From NCBI GenBank assembly GCA_964624075.1, contig CAZUWH010000005.1:51320-115319 (forward strand): 64,000 nt of DNA. The letters are read 5' to 3'. This stretch comes from CAZUWH01 sp964624075. Its GTDB lineage: Bacteria > Pseudomonadota > Alphaproteobacteria > Rhodospirillales > Rhodospirillaceae. Below the pieces are notes generated by a model. The model searched no databases. It was not told where the DNA came from and saw nothing but the letters and a program-made list of their open reading frames with translations. Positions within the stretch are counted from its first letter, which is position 1, and every line of letters begins with the position of its first letter. Below are positions 17,944 to 26,610 of this stretch, one piece after another. The position numbers were made by a program, and so were the translations under genes.

Positions 17944-19158
17944 TCATAGCAGGAAATAATTCTTGGTAAGCGGCATCTCCCGCAGTGGTTCACCATGTAG
18001 CAGTTTGCTATCTGCACGAACCATGGTGATGTGGGGGGTCGACCTCAATCTGCGGTACGGTATTGTTGAGGAGCGTGTTCCTTTTAGGGATCCTGTGGGT
18101 TCCCCAGACCGAGACCAGTAGTTTCTGCAGACCAAGCGTCTTGGCCACGCTTTCCTCGATCGCCTGACGCGAGACGAAGGTGATCGCGCTTGCAATTCGC
18201 GCCCAGCCAAAACTACCGAATATGCCCCGGGCGTAAACAGGCTGCTGTGCGGCCGGGATGGCCGCCCCCACTAGGGCAGCGGTGATAGCTCCGCTCTTGA
18301 GCACACAAGGTCGGGCCTGATGCCAAAAAAACCAGGTTGCCATAGCGCCAGATCGGCAAGCTTACCGACTTCGACCGACCCCACATGCTGGGCAATGCCG
18401 TAGGCGATCGCCGGATTGATGGTATACCTGGCGATGTAACGGCGGACGCGAAGATTGTCGTTGTCGCCATTTTCCTCCTGCAGGCGGCTACACCGGACCT
18501 TCATCCTGTGGGCTATCTGCCAGGTGCGAAGGATGACCTCGCCCCCCCCCCCCCCGGCCATGACCTGCTCGCGCAGCGCTTCGGACCGTGAGGCGTTGCC
18601 CTTGCCGAAAAAAGCCCATGTTGAGAGGAAGTTCTTCAGCCGCCTGCAACATGCGGCCAATGTGCCAGGGGCCCGGCGTGCAGGCCGTCGCGCTGGCGCC
18701 TTCCGAAGGGCCGGTCCCATGGCCTCCGAACAAGGTGGTCACGCCGGCATACAGGGTCTCCCACATCTGTCGCGGGGCAATGAAGTGCGCGTGTGCATCG
18801 CGATGGCGCCGGCAGTGACAAAACGGCCTTCCCCGGCGATCACTTCGGTCCCGGGACCGATGACAATATCGACACATGGCTGGATGCTAGGATTGCCGGC
18901 CTTGGCGATCCCCTAGTGATCAAGGATCAGGGCATTCGTGATGACGGTATCCACCGCGCCTTTCTTATAGGTGACTTGCGACTGTCCCATGATGCCATCC
19001 TGGATGGCCTGGCCATCGCTAAATCTGGCCTCTTCGCCATAGACAGTGAAATCCCGCTCAACTTCGATGATCAGATCGGTGTCAGCCAAACGAATCCGAT
19101 CACCCGTCGTCGGGCCATACAACGCAGCATAGGTGCGACGGTCGATGCTGCAGGTCAT
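17944..19158 (-). pseudogene. ureC: Urease alpha subunit UreC, interrupted and internally deleted
   Basis: ATG at 19158 starts MTCSIDRRTYAALYGPTTGDRIRLADTDLIIEVERDF, the UreC N-terminus. A TAG at 18913-18915 falls in LILDH-x-GIAKAG (Trp in relatives). The Ni-ligand region AMHTHFIAPRQ is present. After EALREQVMAGG at a 14-C run (18542-18555) the sequence jumps to WQIAHRMKV and RRYIARYTINPAIAYGIAQHVGSVEVGKLADLALWQP, then PVYARGIFGSFG and VPQIEVD. The missing stretch (about 170 residues) holds the carbamylated lysine and further nickel ligands. Urease would split urea to ammonia and CO2. No ureA, ureB or accessory gene remains nearby, so the operon is gone. Confidence 0.95.
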
Positions 19159-19605
19159 GGGGCAGCCCTTCCCTCTTGCTGTTGCGGTGTCCCCCGCTAT
19201 CCACGGCGCAGACATGCGATAACCCCCCTCGTGTCAGGAACCTGTTTTGCCCCGGGACGACAGCGCCCGCTCTTGTGGCTGCCATTTCAGGGCGCCCGGG
19301 CCCTAGCACAGGCGGCAAACGTTTTGAAACAAGACGAACAGCATAAGGGCCATTCCCATTGTAGGATTGTAGAAATGATATCAGTTTGCAATGCGGTCCT
19401 GGAGGATCGAGGGGGGCATGCGGCCTTCCGCCTAGAACTTGTCAGCCCTCCCCCCCGATCCAAGGGAGCCGGGGTGTTCCCTTCAAAGGGCGGGGGAGTG
19501 TTCCATCCCCGGGGGGGTCTGTTGAATAGATCTCCTTAAGGTAGCGTCTTCTGAATAGCTGATGCACTAAGAGTTGCTGATGCGGGCGATTGAGAGGGGC
19601 CACGC
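19159..19605. other. Spacer with a degenerate dispersed palindrome
   Basis: Around 19400-19500 lies a copy of the dispersed repeat (GGCCTTCCGCCTAGAACTTG, then a C8 run and GATCCAAGG). No gene is called. Confidence 0.5.
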
Positions 19606-20250
19606 TCAAGGCGCCGCAGCAGTTGCCGAATTGTACGAATAGGTCGGCCAGTCCGGCGCATAGCCCGTGTCTGCCTGATTGCCCCATACCAACCATCCTG
19701 GTCGTGTCCCCCGTGCGAATATCTCCAGGTATGGGCCAGGGCTGCATGCTTCGATCAGGGCGTATTGCGCCTCCGGCTTGCGCGAATGCTCCCGTTTGCG
19801 GGCGCCGATGTAATTAATCTGGGTGCGGCCAGGCGCGAGCGTGCGGGCGCTCTTTCCCCTCACGCCGAACAGGATTAACTCGGTGACGTTACGGAAATAG
19901 AAACCGACTCCACGTCCATCGCTGCCGCCATTCTTGCGCAGCTTGTGCCAGACGATGTTAGATTTGTATGTGAATCCCCACGTTTTCATGACCGCGAGTC
20001 CTTCGGGCAGCATGGCATTGGGAACCCAAAGATACAAATGAGCAGTCGGAGCAGCGACGGCTCCCACGGGCAAGGCGGCGATGGCCTCAATGGTCATGGT
20101 CCCGTAGCGGGCAAGGCGGCGGTGTTCGGGCGCTATCTTGCCGGTGCGATTGGCGAAGCGCCAGGGCGGATCGGCAAGAATGGTCGCAAACCTTCGTTCC
20201 CCGATTGCCTGCGCGAGCGCCGTTGCAGAATCGACGTGACACTCGCTCAT
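19606..20250 (-). CDS. MT-A70 family DNA adenine methyltransferase
   Basis: A 214-residue protein starting MSECHVDSATALAQAIGERRFATILADPPWRF. The catalytic DPPW motif is at residues 27-30. The SAM-binding surroundings follow: YGTMTIEAIAALPVG, HLYLWVPNAMLPEGLAVMKTWGFTYKSNIVWHKL and TELILFGVRGKSARTL, with EIFARGTRPGWLVWGNQ near the end. This is the pattern of MT-A70-type N6-adenine methylases that prokaryotes mostly carry in phages and islands without a partner nuclease. I chose ATG 20250; longer frames upstream have no family similarity. The gene stands alone, divergent from hpnH (192 bases), with no restriction gene beside it. Target site unknown. The C-terminal tail (SYNSATAAAP) is low-complexity. 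Confidence 0.9.
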   Translation of the reverse strand: MSECHVDSATALAQAIGERRFATILADPPWRFANRTGKIAPEHRRLARYGTMTIEAIAALPVGAVAAPTAHLYLWVPNAMLPEGLAVMKTWGFTYKSNIVWHKLRKNGGSDGRGVGFYFRNVTELILFGVRGKSARTLAPGRTQINYIGARKREHSRKPEAQYALIEACSPGPYLEIFARGTRPGWLVWGNQADTGYAPDWPTYSYNSATAAAP

Positions 20251-20441
20251 TCCCCTGTTCTCTCCCCGTCTTCCCGTGCCCTGTCCTGGTCCTACCTGCG
20301 ACTGTGAGGGCAGGCGTCGTGAGTCTTGCAAGACCGATCCCGATCGTTGAAAATGCCCCTCGTTCGTAATATTAGCGGCGACCGTCCCATCGGCGAAAAT
20401 ACTGCTCTCTCGTATTCGTATTCCCATCAGGAAGATTCCGT

Positions 20442-21479
20442 ATGGCCATTCCCCTCATCCAGCAGCTCCGTGTCGGAGCCTATATCCTCAAGCAACGCTT
20501 GAGAGGTGTCAAACGCTATCCTCTTGTGCTGATGCTGGAACCGTTGTTTCGCTGCAACTTAGCTTGTACGGGATGCGGCAAGATCGCCTACCCAGAGGAA
20601 ATTTTGAATCGTCGCCTTTCGGTTGAGGAATGCCTCCACGCTGCTGACGAGTGTGGTGCGCCTATCGTTTCCATTCCCGGAGGGGAACCCCTGTTGCACA
20701 AGGAGATTGGCCAGATTGTTAGTAGCCTGGTGGCCCGGAAGAAGTTTGTCTATCTGTGTACGAATGCTCTTCTACTAGAGAAGAAGTTTGACCTGTTCGT
20801 GCCTTCACCGTATCTGACCTTCCAGATTCATCTGGACGGCGACCGTGTGCACCATGACCGCGCCGTTGACCAGGAGGGCGTTTATGACCGTGCCGTGGCC
20901 GCCATTCGGTCTGCCCGCGCCCGCGGTTTTCTTGTCAACATCAACTGCACGCTTTACGATCATAGCGACATTGAGGCTATGGCGCAGTTCTTCACTTTCA
21001 TCTGTCAGGAACTGAAGGTGGAAAGCATCACCCTCTCGCCCGGATTTGCCTACCAGGATGCCCCAACGCAGAACCAATTCCTGTCCCGCCAGAACAGCCG
21101 CATGACGTTCCGCCGGCTGTTTGCCCTGAACAGGGGCTGGCGTTTCAGCCATTCCGCCCTGTTCCTGGATTTCCTGGCCGGCAATCAGAGTTATCAATGC
21201 ACGCCATGGGGCAATCCAACGCGCAACGTATTCGGTTGGCAAAGGCCCTGCTATCTGCTCAACCATGGTCACGCGGCCACGTTCCGGGAATTGATGACCA
21301 CGACCGACTGGAGCGCCTACGGCATCGGCCATCATGGGGCATGCGACAACTGCATGATGCATTGTGGGTTTGAACCTACTGCCGTGAATGATACCGTGAC
21401 ACATCCCTGGAAAGCTATGCAGGCGGCACTCCTTGGTCCGCGGACCAAGGGAGCGATGGCACCAGAACCGCCGCGCTAG
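20442..21479 (+). CDS. hpnH: Hopanoid biosynthesis radical SAM protein HpnH
   Basis: A 345-residue radical SAM enzyme. The CxxxCxxC cluster motif is in EPLFRCNLACTGCGKIAYP (residues about 38-45) and the GGEP SAM-binding motif is in VSIPGGEPLLH. The full HpnH pattern continues with VYLCTNALLL, FQIHLDG and a C-terminal cysteine-rich part, HHGACDNCMMHCGFEPTAV. HpnH adds the 5'-deoxyadenosyl radical to diploptene to make adenosylhopane, the first step in extended (C35) hopanoids of the membrane. The next enzyme, HpnG, is encoded right after it but on the other strand (24 bases between stops). The length is normal and no damage is seen. Confidence 0.97.
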   Translation: MAIPLIQQLRVGAYILKQRLRGVKRYPLVLMLEPLFRCNLACTGCGKIAYPEEILNRRLSVEECLHAADECGAPIVSIPGGEPLLHKEIGQIVSSLVARKKFVYLCTNALLLEKKFDLFVPSPYLTFQIHLDGDRVHHDRAVDQEGVYDRAVAAIRSARARGFLVNINCTLYDHSDIEAMAQFFTFICQELKVESITLSPGFAYQDAPTQNQFLSRQNSRMTFRRLFALNRGWRFSHSALFLDFLAGNQSYQCTPWGNPTRNVFGWQRPCYLLNHGHAATFRELMTTTDWSAYGIGHHGACDNCMMHCGFEPTAVNDTVTHPWKAMQAALLGPRTKGAMAPEPPR

Positions 21480-21503
21480 ACGGCAGCCGGAACGGTGGCG
21501 CGG

Positions 21504-22163
21504 TCAGGAGAAGGCAAAATCGACGCCGGCCCGTTTGGCAACGCAGCGTAACATGGTGAAAGCGGTACGGCTGTCCTGCACCAGCCGTACGAAGGCGGGC
21601 CCCTGCCATGGTTGCCGGCATAGGCCACGGAGGACACGCCAGAAGCGCAGGTGACCATCCGGCCCCATGCTAGCAAGCGCCGCCGGGGGAAGGAGCCGTT
21701 CCGCCGGATCGGCCGTGACTCGTACAACCACGAAGGGCAAGCCATACGCCATCGCGTGCAAGGCAACGGCTCCACTCTCCATATCTACCGCGCCGGCACC
21801 CGTGACGGTTAACAGTCTCCTTTTGAGAGTAGGCGAGGTGGCCACCTGGTCACTTACGGCCACAGGCACGTCGACCGGCCTGAGAGCGGCAAGTCGTCTG
21901 TGCAAACGTTCCCGCCAGGGACCGTGCGGCTTCAGGCGATGCCCGTCACGCAGCACTACCTCGCTTGCCAGGACCACGGTCCCTGGCCGCAACGTCGGCG
22001 CCAGCCCGCCTGCGAGACCGAAACTGACTAGCCCGGTCACGCCATGTGCCACCAGTGCCTCGCAGGCGATGGCAGCCCGCTCCGCTCCCGGCCCCTTGCA
22101 ACGCACCAACATGCCGCTACAGCAGCGGGCCTCTGCCGCCAGACCGGTCACGATTCCGATCAT
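21504..22163 (-). CDS. hpnG: Adenosylhopane nucleosidase/phosphorylase HpnG
   Basis: A PNP/UDP-phosphorylase-fold protein of about 219 residues starting MIGIVTGLAAEARC. It contains VSFGLAGGLAPTLRPGTVVLASEVVL, the active-site segment GAGAVDMESGAVALHA and PFVVVRVTADPAERLLPPAAL, all typical of HpnG. It removes adenine from adenosylhopane to give ribosylhopane. I chose ATG 22163 because CTGAAGGACATG gives a binding site; ATG 22184 is possible, and the longer open frame upstream is not protein-like. It converges with hpnH, whereas the two are usually co-directional, so the cluster was rearranged. The C-terminus (PAFVRLVQDSRTAFTMLRCVAKRAG) is intact. Confidence 0.93.
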   Translation of the reverse strand: MIGIVTGLAAEARCCSGMLVRCKGPGAERAAIACEALVAHGVTGLVSFGLAGGLAPTLRPGTVVLASEVVLRDGHRLKPHGPWRERLHRRLAALRPVDVPVAVSDQVATSPTLKRRLLTVTGAGAVDMESGAVALHAMAYGLPFVVVRVTADPAERLLPPAALASMGPDGHLRFWRVLRGLCRQPWQGPAFVRLVQDSRTAFTMLRCVAKRAGVDFAFS

Positions 22164-22871
22164 GTCCTTCAGCCTCAGAACCATGACCGGAAGGGGCGGC
22201 CCGGATACGTCTGCGTCTGATCCATCGTGCGGGGCAATCTGGTCAAGTATTTCCACACCGACATCACGAGACGATCGATATATTTCATTGTCTTTCCTCC
22301 CGGTATTGTTCGTGCAGCACTCAATAACCTCGATTTGTGGCGACAGCAAGGCAGTTGTTCGGAGATGGTTAGAGGCCAGATTGTCCTTCGCCTGCTCTTC
22401 CTCTTTCCTATATTTGTTACAAAGGCGTTCTGTACTACCATACCATGTCCTTTGTAGGTCACAATTCTCCACGAGGTTGCACAACCGCGGCTTCCGAAAC
22501 GAGGACACAGGGGAACTTAAGGCAGGGGTATGACAGGGTGTGAAATATCTCTGGCGGAGCACACTTTTTTCTTCCCCCGTGGCCGCACGGCCACAATGTG
22601 TCGCACAGGAAAAGATGATTCTTTGTAACTCTTTCCAGAGACTCGACGGCAGCCTTGTACACAAGTCTGCTGTGGCAGCATGTTAAATCATTAAGACTCC
22701 CTCCCCCGATCCAAGGGGGAGGGAGTCTGGTGGGGCATAGACCATCCCGGAATTTTTTTGGTACCCGGGGGCGCAGGCAGGCGCGGGTGGCGCGCCCCAG
22801 AGCGTTAAAGATGCTGTAGGGAGATTCGAGGAGAAAGTGTGGTATAGATAATGTGAAATGCAACAATTATA
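22164..22871. other. Intergenic region with a strong palindrome
   Basis: No gene is supported here. At 22695-22727 a 13-bp-arm hairpin of the dispersed family (GACTCCCTCCCCC ... GGGGGAGGGAGTC) could act as a terminator or repeat. Downstream, GC-poor sequence precedes the duplicated sdh promoter. Confidence 0.5.
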
Positions 22872-22937
22872 CATCTCATAAAAGTAAACTTGTGCACACC
22901 TCTTTTGTCCTTTGTCCGCTCGCATGCAGTATCGACG

Positions 22938-22966
22938 TTGACTTTGCGTGTGCGGGGGACTAGGGT
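22938..22966 (+). promoter_or_regulatory. Predicted sigma70-type promoter, copy 1 of sdh operon
   Basis: A -35 TTGACT (22938-22943), a 17-base spacer and a -10 TAGGGT (22961-22966) lie in the first 101-bp unit. It faces sdhC. The spacing is ideal; the -10 is only partly consensus. Confidence 0.5.
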
Positions 22967-23038
22967 TTTTTGCATCTCATAAAAGTAAACTTGTGCACAC
23001 CTCTTTTGTCCTTTGTCCGCTCGCATGCAGTATCGACG

Positions 23039-23067
23039 TTGACTTTGCGTGTGCGGGGGACTAGGGT
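23039..23067 (+). promoter_or_regulatory. Predicted sigma70-type promoter, copy 2 of sdh operon
   Basis: This is an exact copy of the upstream promoter in the second unit (TTGACT 23039-23044, TAGGGT 23062-23067). It is the nearest promoter to sdhC, leaving a leader of about 85 bases. Confidence 0.5.
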
Positions 23068-23158
23068 TTTTTGCATCGCCGAAATCTCGGTGCCTCGATG
23101 CAAAGCGTGGCTGCAAGGGGCAGTTGCGCAGGGGGAGTGTTCGGAAGGCGCAAGGAAA

Positions 23159-23542
23159 ATGACTCGCAAAGATCGACCTCTTTCGCCACACATACAGATC
23201 TACCGGCCGCAACTGACATCACTGATGTCGATTTCGCATCGCATTACAGGCGTAGCCCTGGCGTCTGGCACGCTGGGGATGGCCTATTGGTTGGGGGCGG
23301 CGGCCTACGGACCAGATGCCTATGCGCGGGCGCAGGGCGTCCTGGGCTCGTGGTTTGGCACCCTTTTGCTCTTGGCCTGGTCAGCGGCGCTGTTCTATCA
23401 TCTGTGCAACGGTGTCCGTCACCTGCTGTGGGACATGGGCTACGGATTTGAACTGGAGATGGTCTACAGGTCCGGTTACATCGTACTGGGCGCTACGGTG
23501 GGGCTGACCGTGCTGGCCTGGGTCGTCGGCTTTTCGGTCTAG
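23159..23542 (+). CDS. sdhC: Succinate dehydrogenase cytochrome b556 subunit SdhC
   Basis: A 127-residue membrane protein starting MTRKDRPLSPHIQIYRPQLTSLMSISHRITGVAL, the SdhC signature (RPLSPHLxIYrxxl and SIxHRxTG). Three membrane helices can be seen (about residues 30-50, 65-90 and 105-125). The heme-binding histidine lies in FYHLCNGVRHLLWD. It anchors the SdhAB dimer, carries heme b with SdhD and forms the ubiquinone site. ATG 23159 is preceded by AAGGA at good spacing. First gene of the sdhCDAB operon; sdhD follows after 10 bases. Confidence 0.96.
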   Translation: MTRKDRPLSPHIQIYRPQLTSLMSISHRITGVALASGTLGMAYWLGAAAYGPDAYARAQGVLGSWFGTLLLLAWSAALFYHLCNGVRHLLWDMGYGFELEMVYRSGYIVLGATVGLTVLAWVVGFSV

Positions 23543-23552
23543 GGGAAGAACG

Positions 23553-23933
23553 ATGCGCATGCGTTCGGAATTGGGCCGGGTTCGCGGCCTGGGAGCCGCA
23601 CGGGCAGGAGTCGGGCACTGGTGGCAGCAACGTCTCACGGCGGTGGCGCTGGTGCCGTTGTCGGTGTGGTTCGTAAGTGCCGTCATCGGCCTGAAGGGGG
23701 CTGATCATGAAACGTTGCGTGCCTTTTTCGGGACACCAGGCAATGCTACCTTGATGCTCCTGACCATTGGCATGCTTTTCTACCATGCCCCGCTCGGCCT
23801 GCAGGTGGTGGTTGAAGACTATGTACATCATGAGAGGGCCAGACTGGCCGGGCTCGTTCTCATCAGGTTTGTGGCCGGCACGCTTGCCATTTTCACGATG
23901 GTAGCGGTGCTCAAGGTCGCCTACGGGGGATAA
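23553..23933 (+). CDS. sdhD: Succinate dehydrogenase membrane anchor SdhD
   Basis: A 126-residue protein with the start MRMRSELGRVRGLGAARAGVGHWWQQRLTAVAL as in alphaproteobacterial SdhD (the GxxHWWxQRxTA pattern). It has three membrane helices (about 30-48, 62-85 and 98-120). The histidine in MLFYHAPLGLQVVVEDYVHHE is the expected heme ligand and Y-V-H lies near the quinone pocket. It works with SdhC as the membrane anchor of complex II. ATG 23553 follows GGGGAAG; sdhA starts six bases after the stop, so translation is probably coupled. Confidence 0.95.
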   Translation: MRMRSELGRVRGLGAARAGVGHWWQQRLTAVALVPLSVWFVSAVIGLKGADHETLRAFFGTPGNATLMLLTIGMLFYHAPLGLQVVVEDYVHHERARLAGLVLIRFVAGTLAIFTMVAVLKVAYGG

Positions 23934-23939
23934 TGGTTC

Positions 23940-25721
23940 ATGGCTGTGTATGACATCATTGATCACGCGTATGACGTCGTGGTCGTCGGCGCCGGAGGAT
24001 CTGGTCTGCGCGCCACACTGGGCATGAGCGTGACCGGTCTCAAAACCGCCTGCATCACCAAGGTCTTTCCGACCCGCAGCCATACCGTGGCTGCGCAGGG
24101 GGGAATCGGCGCTGCGCTCGGCAACATGGCTGAAGACAATTGGTTGTGGCATATGTTTGACACCGTCAAGGGATCAGACTGGCTGGGTGACCAGGATGCC
24201 ATTGAATACATGTGCCGGGAGGCCATTCCGGCTGTTTATGAGCTGGAGCATTTCGGCGTGCCGTTCTCACGCACGGAGGATGGGCGAATCTACCAGCGTC
24301 CGTTCGGGGGCCATATGCGCGATTTCGGCGAAGCTCCCGTCCAGCGGGCCTGTGCGGCCGCCGACCGCACAGGTCATGCCATCCTTCATACCCTGTACCA
24401 GCAGTCCCTGAAACATGCGGCGCAGTTTTTTGTTGAGTATTTTGCGACCGATCTTTTGATGGACGGCAGGGGCGTGTGTCGTGGCGTGCTGGCCTGGAAT
24501 CTGGCTGACGGGACCCTGCATCGGTTTCGTGCCCATCTCACCGTCCTGGCGACGGGTGGTTATGGTCGGACCTATTTCTCATGCACCTCAGCCCATACCT
24601 GCACGGGCGATGGGAACGGCATGGTGCTGCGGGCCGGTCTGCCGGTCCAGGACCATGAGTTCGTGCAGTTTCACCCGACCGGCATCTACGGGGCAGGCTG
24701 TCTGATCACCGAAGGCGCACGTGGCGAAGGAGGCTATCTCACCAACGCCGCGGGCGAACGGTTCATGGAACGCTATGCCCCGACGGCCAAGGATCTCGCT
24801 TCGCGGGACGTCGTTTCCCGTGCCATGACGGTGGAAATTCGTGAGGGCCGTGGCGTGGGTGGGGGCAAGGATCACATCTATTTGCATCTAGAGCACCTGG
24901 GGGCCGATGTCTTGCACCAGCGCCTGCCCGGCATCACGGAAACCGTCCGGATCTTTGCCGGTGTCGATGCCACACGGGCGCCGTGTCCGGTGCTGCCAAC
25001 CGTGCATTATAACATGGGTGGCATTCCAACCAACTATCATGGCGAAGTCTTGCGCCCGACTCGGGAAGACCCGGATGCCGTCTGTCTCGGCTTGATGGCC
25101 ATTGGCGAATGCGCCTGCGTATCCGTGCATGGGGCCAACCGTCTTGGCACCAACTCGCTCCTGGACATCGTCGTGTTCGGTCGGGCCGCCGCCTCGCACG
25201 CCGCCCGGATTTTGAAGCCTGGCAGCCCGCACGAACCACTCGCGCCATCGGTCACCGACCGGGCCGTGGCCCACTTTGACAAAGTGCGCAATGCGTCCCG
25301 TGGCACGCCGACGACGGTGCTGCGTCTCCAGATGCAGCGTACCATGCAGAACAATGCCGCCGTGTTCCGGACGACAAGGAGTTTGCAGGAAGGGTGTGCG
25401 AAGATGGCGGAAGTAGCCGCTGGCATGGCTGAACTGGGGATCAGGGACCATTCCATGATCTGGAATTCAGACCTGGTCGAGGCTTTCGAGCTGGAGAACC
25501 TGATGGCGTGCGCCATTACCTCTATTACTAGTGCCTCAGCGCGCCATGAAAGCCGTGGCGCGCATTCAAACGAGAATTACCCGGAGAGAGATGACATAAA
25601 CTGGATGAAGCATACCATTGCCTGGATCGATGGCACGTGGAATGTAACCTTGGATTACAGGCCAGTCCATACGAAACCTCTGACGGTTGATTACATTGCA
25701 CCAAAGGCACGCGTGTACTGA
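23940..25721 (+). CDS. sdhA: Succinate dehydrogenase flavoprotein SdhA
   Basis: A 593-residue flavoprotein of normal length. The FAD dinucleotide fold is at residues 11-30 (YDVVVVGAGGSGLRAT). The histidine that binds FAD covalently is His48 in TRSHTVAAQGGIGAALGN. Catalytic surroundings are FVQFHPTGIYGAGCLITEGARGEGG and the HGANRLGTNSLLDIVVFG FAD segment. The C-terminus HESRGAHSNENYPERDDINWMKHT and DYRPVH is as in the family. It oxidises succinate to fumarate in the TCA cycle and respiratory complex II. Compared with relatives, the part TSITSASARHESRGAH has an unusual run of Ser/Thr, perhaps drift. ATG 23940 lies six bases after sdhD. Confidence 0.97.
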   Translation: MAVYDIIDHAYDVVVVGAGGSGLRATLGMSVTGLKTACITKVFPTRSHTVAAQGGIGAALGNMAEDNWLWHMFDTVKGSDWLGDQDAIEYMCREAIPAVYELEHFGVPFSRTEDGRIYQRPFGGHMRDFGEAPVQRACAAADRTGHAILHTLYQQSLKHAAQFFVEYFATDLLMDGRGVCRGVLAWNLADGTLHRFRAHLTVLATGGYGRTYFSCTSAHTCTGDGNGMVLRAGLPVQDHEFVQFHPTGIYGAGCLITEGARGEGGYLTNAAGERFMERYAPTAKDLASRDVVSRAMTVEIREGRGVGGGKDHIYLHLEHLGADVLHQRLPGITETVRIFAGVDATRAPCPVLPTVHYNMGGIPTNYHGEVLRPTREDPDAVCLGLMAIGECACVSVHGANRLGTNSLLDIVVFGRAAASHAARILKPGSPHEPLAPSVTDRAVAHFDKVRNASRGTPTTVLRLQMQRTMQNNAAVFRTTRSLQEGCAKMAEVAAGMAELGIRDHSMIWNSDLVEAFELENLMACAITSITSASARHESRGAHSNENYPERDDINWMKHTIAWIDGTWNVTLDYRPVHTKPLTVDYIAPKARVY

Positions 25722-25775
25722 TGCCGTTCAGAAACCGGCGTCGGCGTCGACGTCACAGCCCGCGAGGAGTGGTCC

Positions 25776-26555
25776 ATGGTTGAATTCTCGTTGCCCCCTG
25801 CATCCCGTGTGAGGACGGGAAAACAGTACAGCGCTCCGGCCGGTGCCAGGAGAATCAAAGTGTTCCGGATCTACCGCTATGATCCCGACGTGGCGGAGAA
25901 CCCGCGTCTCGACACCTATGAGGTGGATGTGGCCGCATGTGGTCCGATGGTTCTAGATGCCTTGATCAAGATCAAGAACGAGGTCGATTCGACATTGACG
26001 TTCCGCCGCTCCTGCCGCGAAGGCATCTGCGGCAGTTGTGCCATGAATATCGATGGCACCAACACTCTCGCCTGCCTGAAACCAATTGCAGACATAAAGG
26101 GCGAAGTGCGCATTTATCCGCTGCCCCATCTGCCGGTGATCAAAGACCTCGTACCGGATTTGTCGCAGCCCTATACCCAGTTCGAGTCGATTGAACCGTG
26201 GCTGCAGGCTGATACGCAACCGCCCCCGCAGGCCGAGCGCCTGCAAAGTCCGGAGGAACGGGCACGGCTGGACGGATTGTGGGAGTGCATCTTGTGCTTC
26301 TGCTGCCAGACCAGTTGTCCCAGTTATTGGTGGAATAGCGATCGTTACCTGGGACCGGCCGTTCTGTTGCAGGCGTACCGTTGGCTAGCCGATTCCCGTG
26401 ACGAAAACACCGGCAAACGCCTCGACATGCTAGAGGATCCATTCCGGTTGTACCGGTGTCATACCATCATGAACTGCACCAACACCTGTCCCAAGGGACT
26501 CAACCCCGGCAAGGCTATTGGCGAGGTCAAGAAGATGATGCTGGCACGGCAGTGA
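25776..26555 (+). CDS. sdhB: Succinate dehydrogenase iron-sulfur subunit SdhB
   Basis: A 259-residue protein. The plant-type 2Fe-2S ligands are in FRRSCREGICGSCAMNIDGTNTLAC. The 4Fe-4S cluster motif is in LWECILCFCCQTSCPSYWW and the 3Fe-4S and remaining ligands in CHTIMNCTNTCPKGLNPGKAI. It passes electrons from the FAD of SdhA to ubiquinone at SdhCD. The start ATG 25776 is 54 bases after sdhA with GAGGAGTGG upstream. Last gene of the operon; a long hairpin follows nine bases after the stop. Confidence 0.97.
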   Translation: MVEFSLPPASRVRTGKQYSAPAGARRIKVFRIYRYDPDVAENPRLDTYEVDVAACGPMVLDALIKIKNEVDSTLTFRRSCREGICGSCAMNIDGTNTLACLKPIADIKGEVRIYPLPHLPVIKDLVPDLSQPYTQFESIEPWLQADTQPPPQAERLQSPEERARLDGLWECILCFCCQTSCPSYWWNSDRYLGPAVLLQAYRWLADSRDENTGKRLDMLEDPFRLYRCHTIMNCTNTCPKGLNPGKAIGEVKKMMLARQ

Positions 26556-26563
26556 CAGGAGGT

Positions 26564-26610
26564 TTCCCTCGCCCACCTTGCGGGAAGGGCCCGCAAGGTG
26601 GGCGAGGGAA
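26564..26610 (+). terminator. Strong hairpin after sdhB
   Basis: Perfect 21-bp arms (26564-26584 and 26590-26610) around a 5-base loop follow the sdhB stop by eight bases. No clear T tract follows (CCGTTTCTG), so it may act as an mRNA-stabilising stem as well as a terminator. Confidence 0.7.

Larger units (their letters stand above)
22872..23073. repeat. Perfect 101-bp tandem duplication before sdhC
   Basis: Unit 1 is 22872-22972 and unit 2 is 22973-23073; I found no difference between them. Each unit ends in GGACTAGGGTTTTTTG and contains a sigma70-like promoter. It lies 85 bases upstream of the sdhC start. Confidence 0.95.

Noticed and set aside
22227..22457. Possible small gene on the plus strand upstream of hpnG
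   Set aside because: No binding site or protein-like pattern; it is probably the 5' region of the hpnG transcript.
22872..23073. Possible CRISPR-like repeat array
   Set aside because: Only two 101-bp units exist, without spacers, and they contain a promoter. It is a simple tandem duplication.
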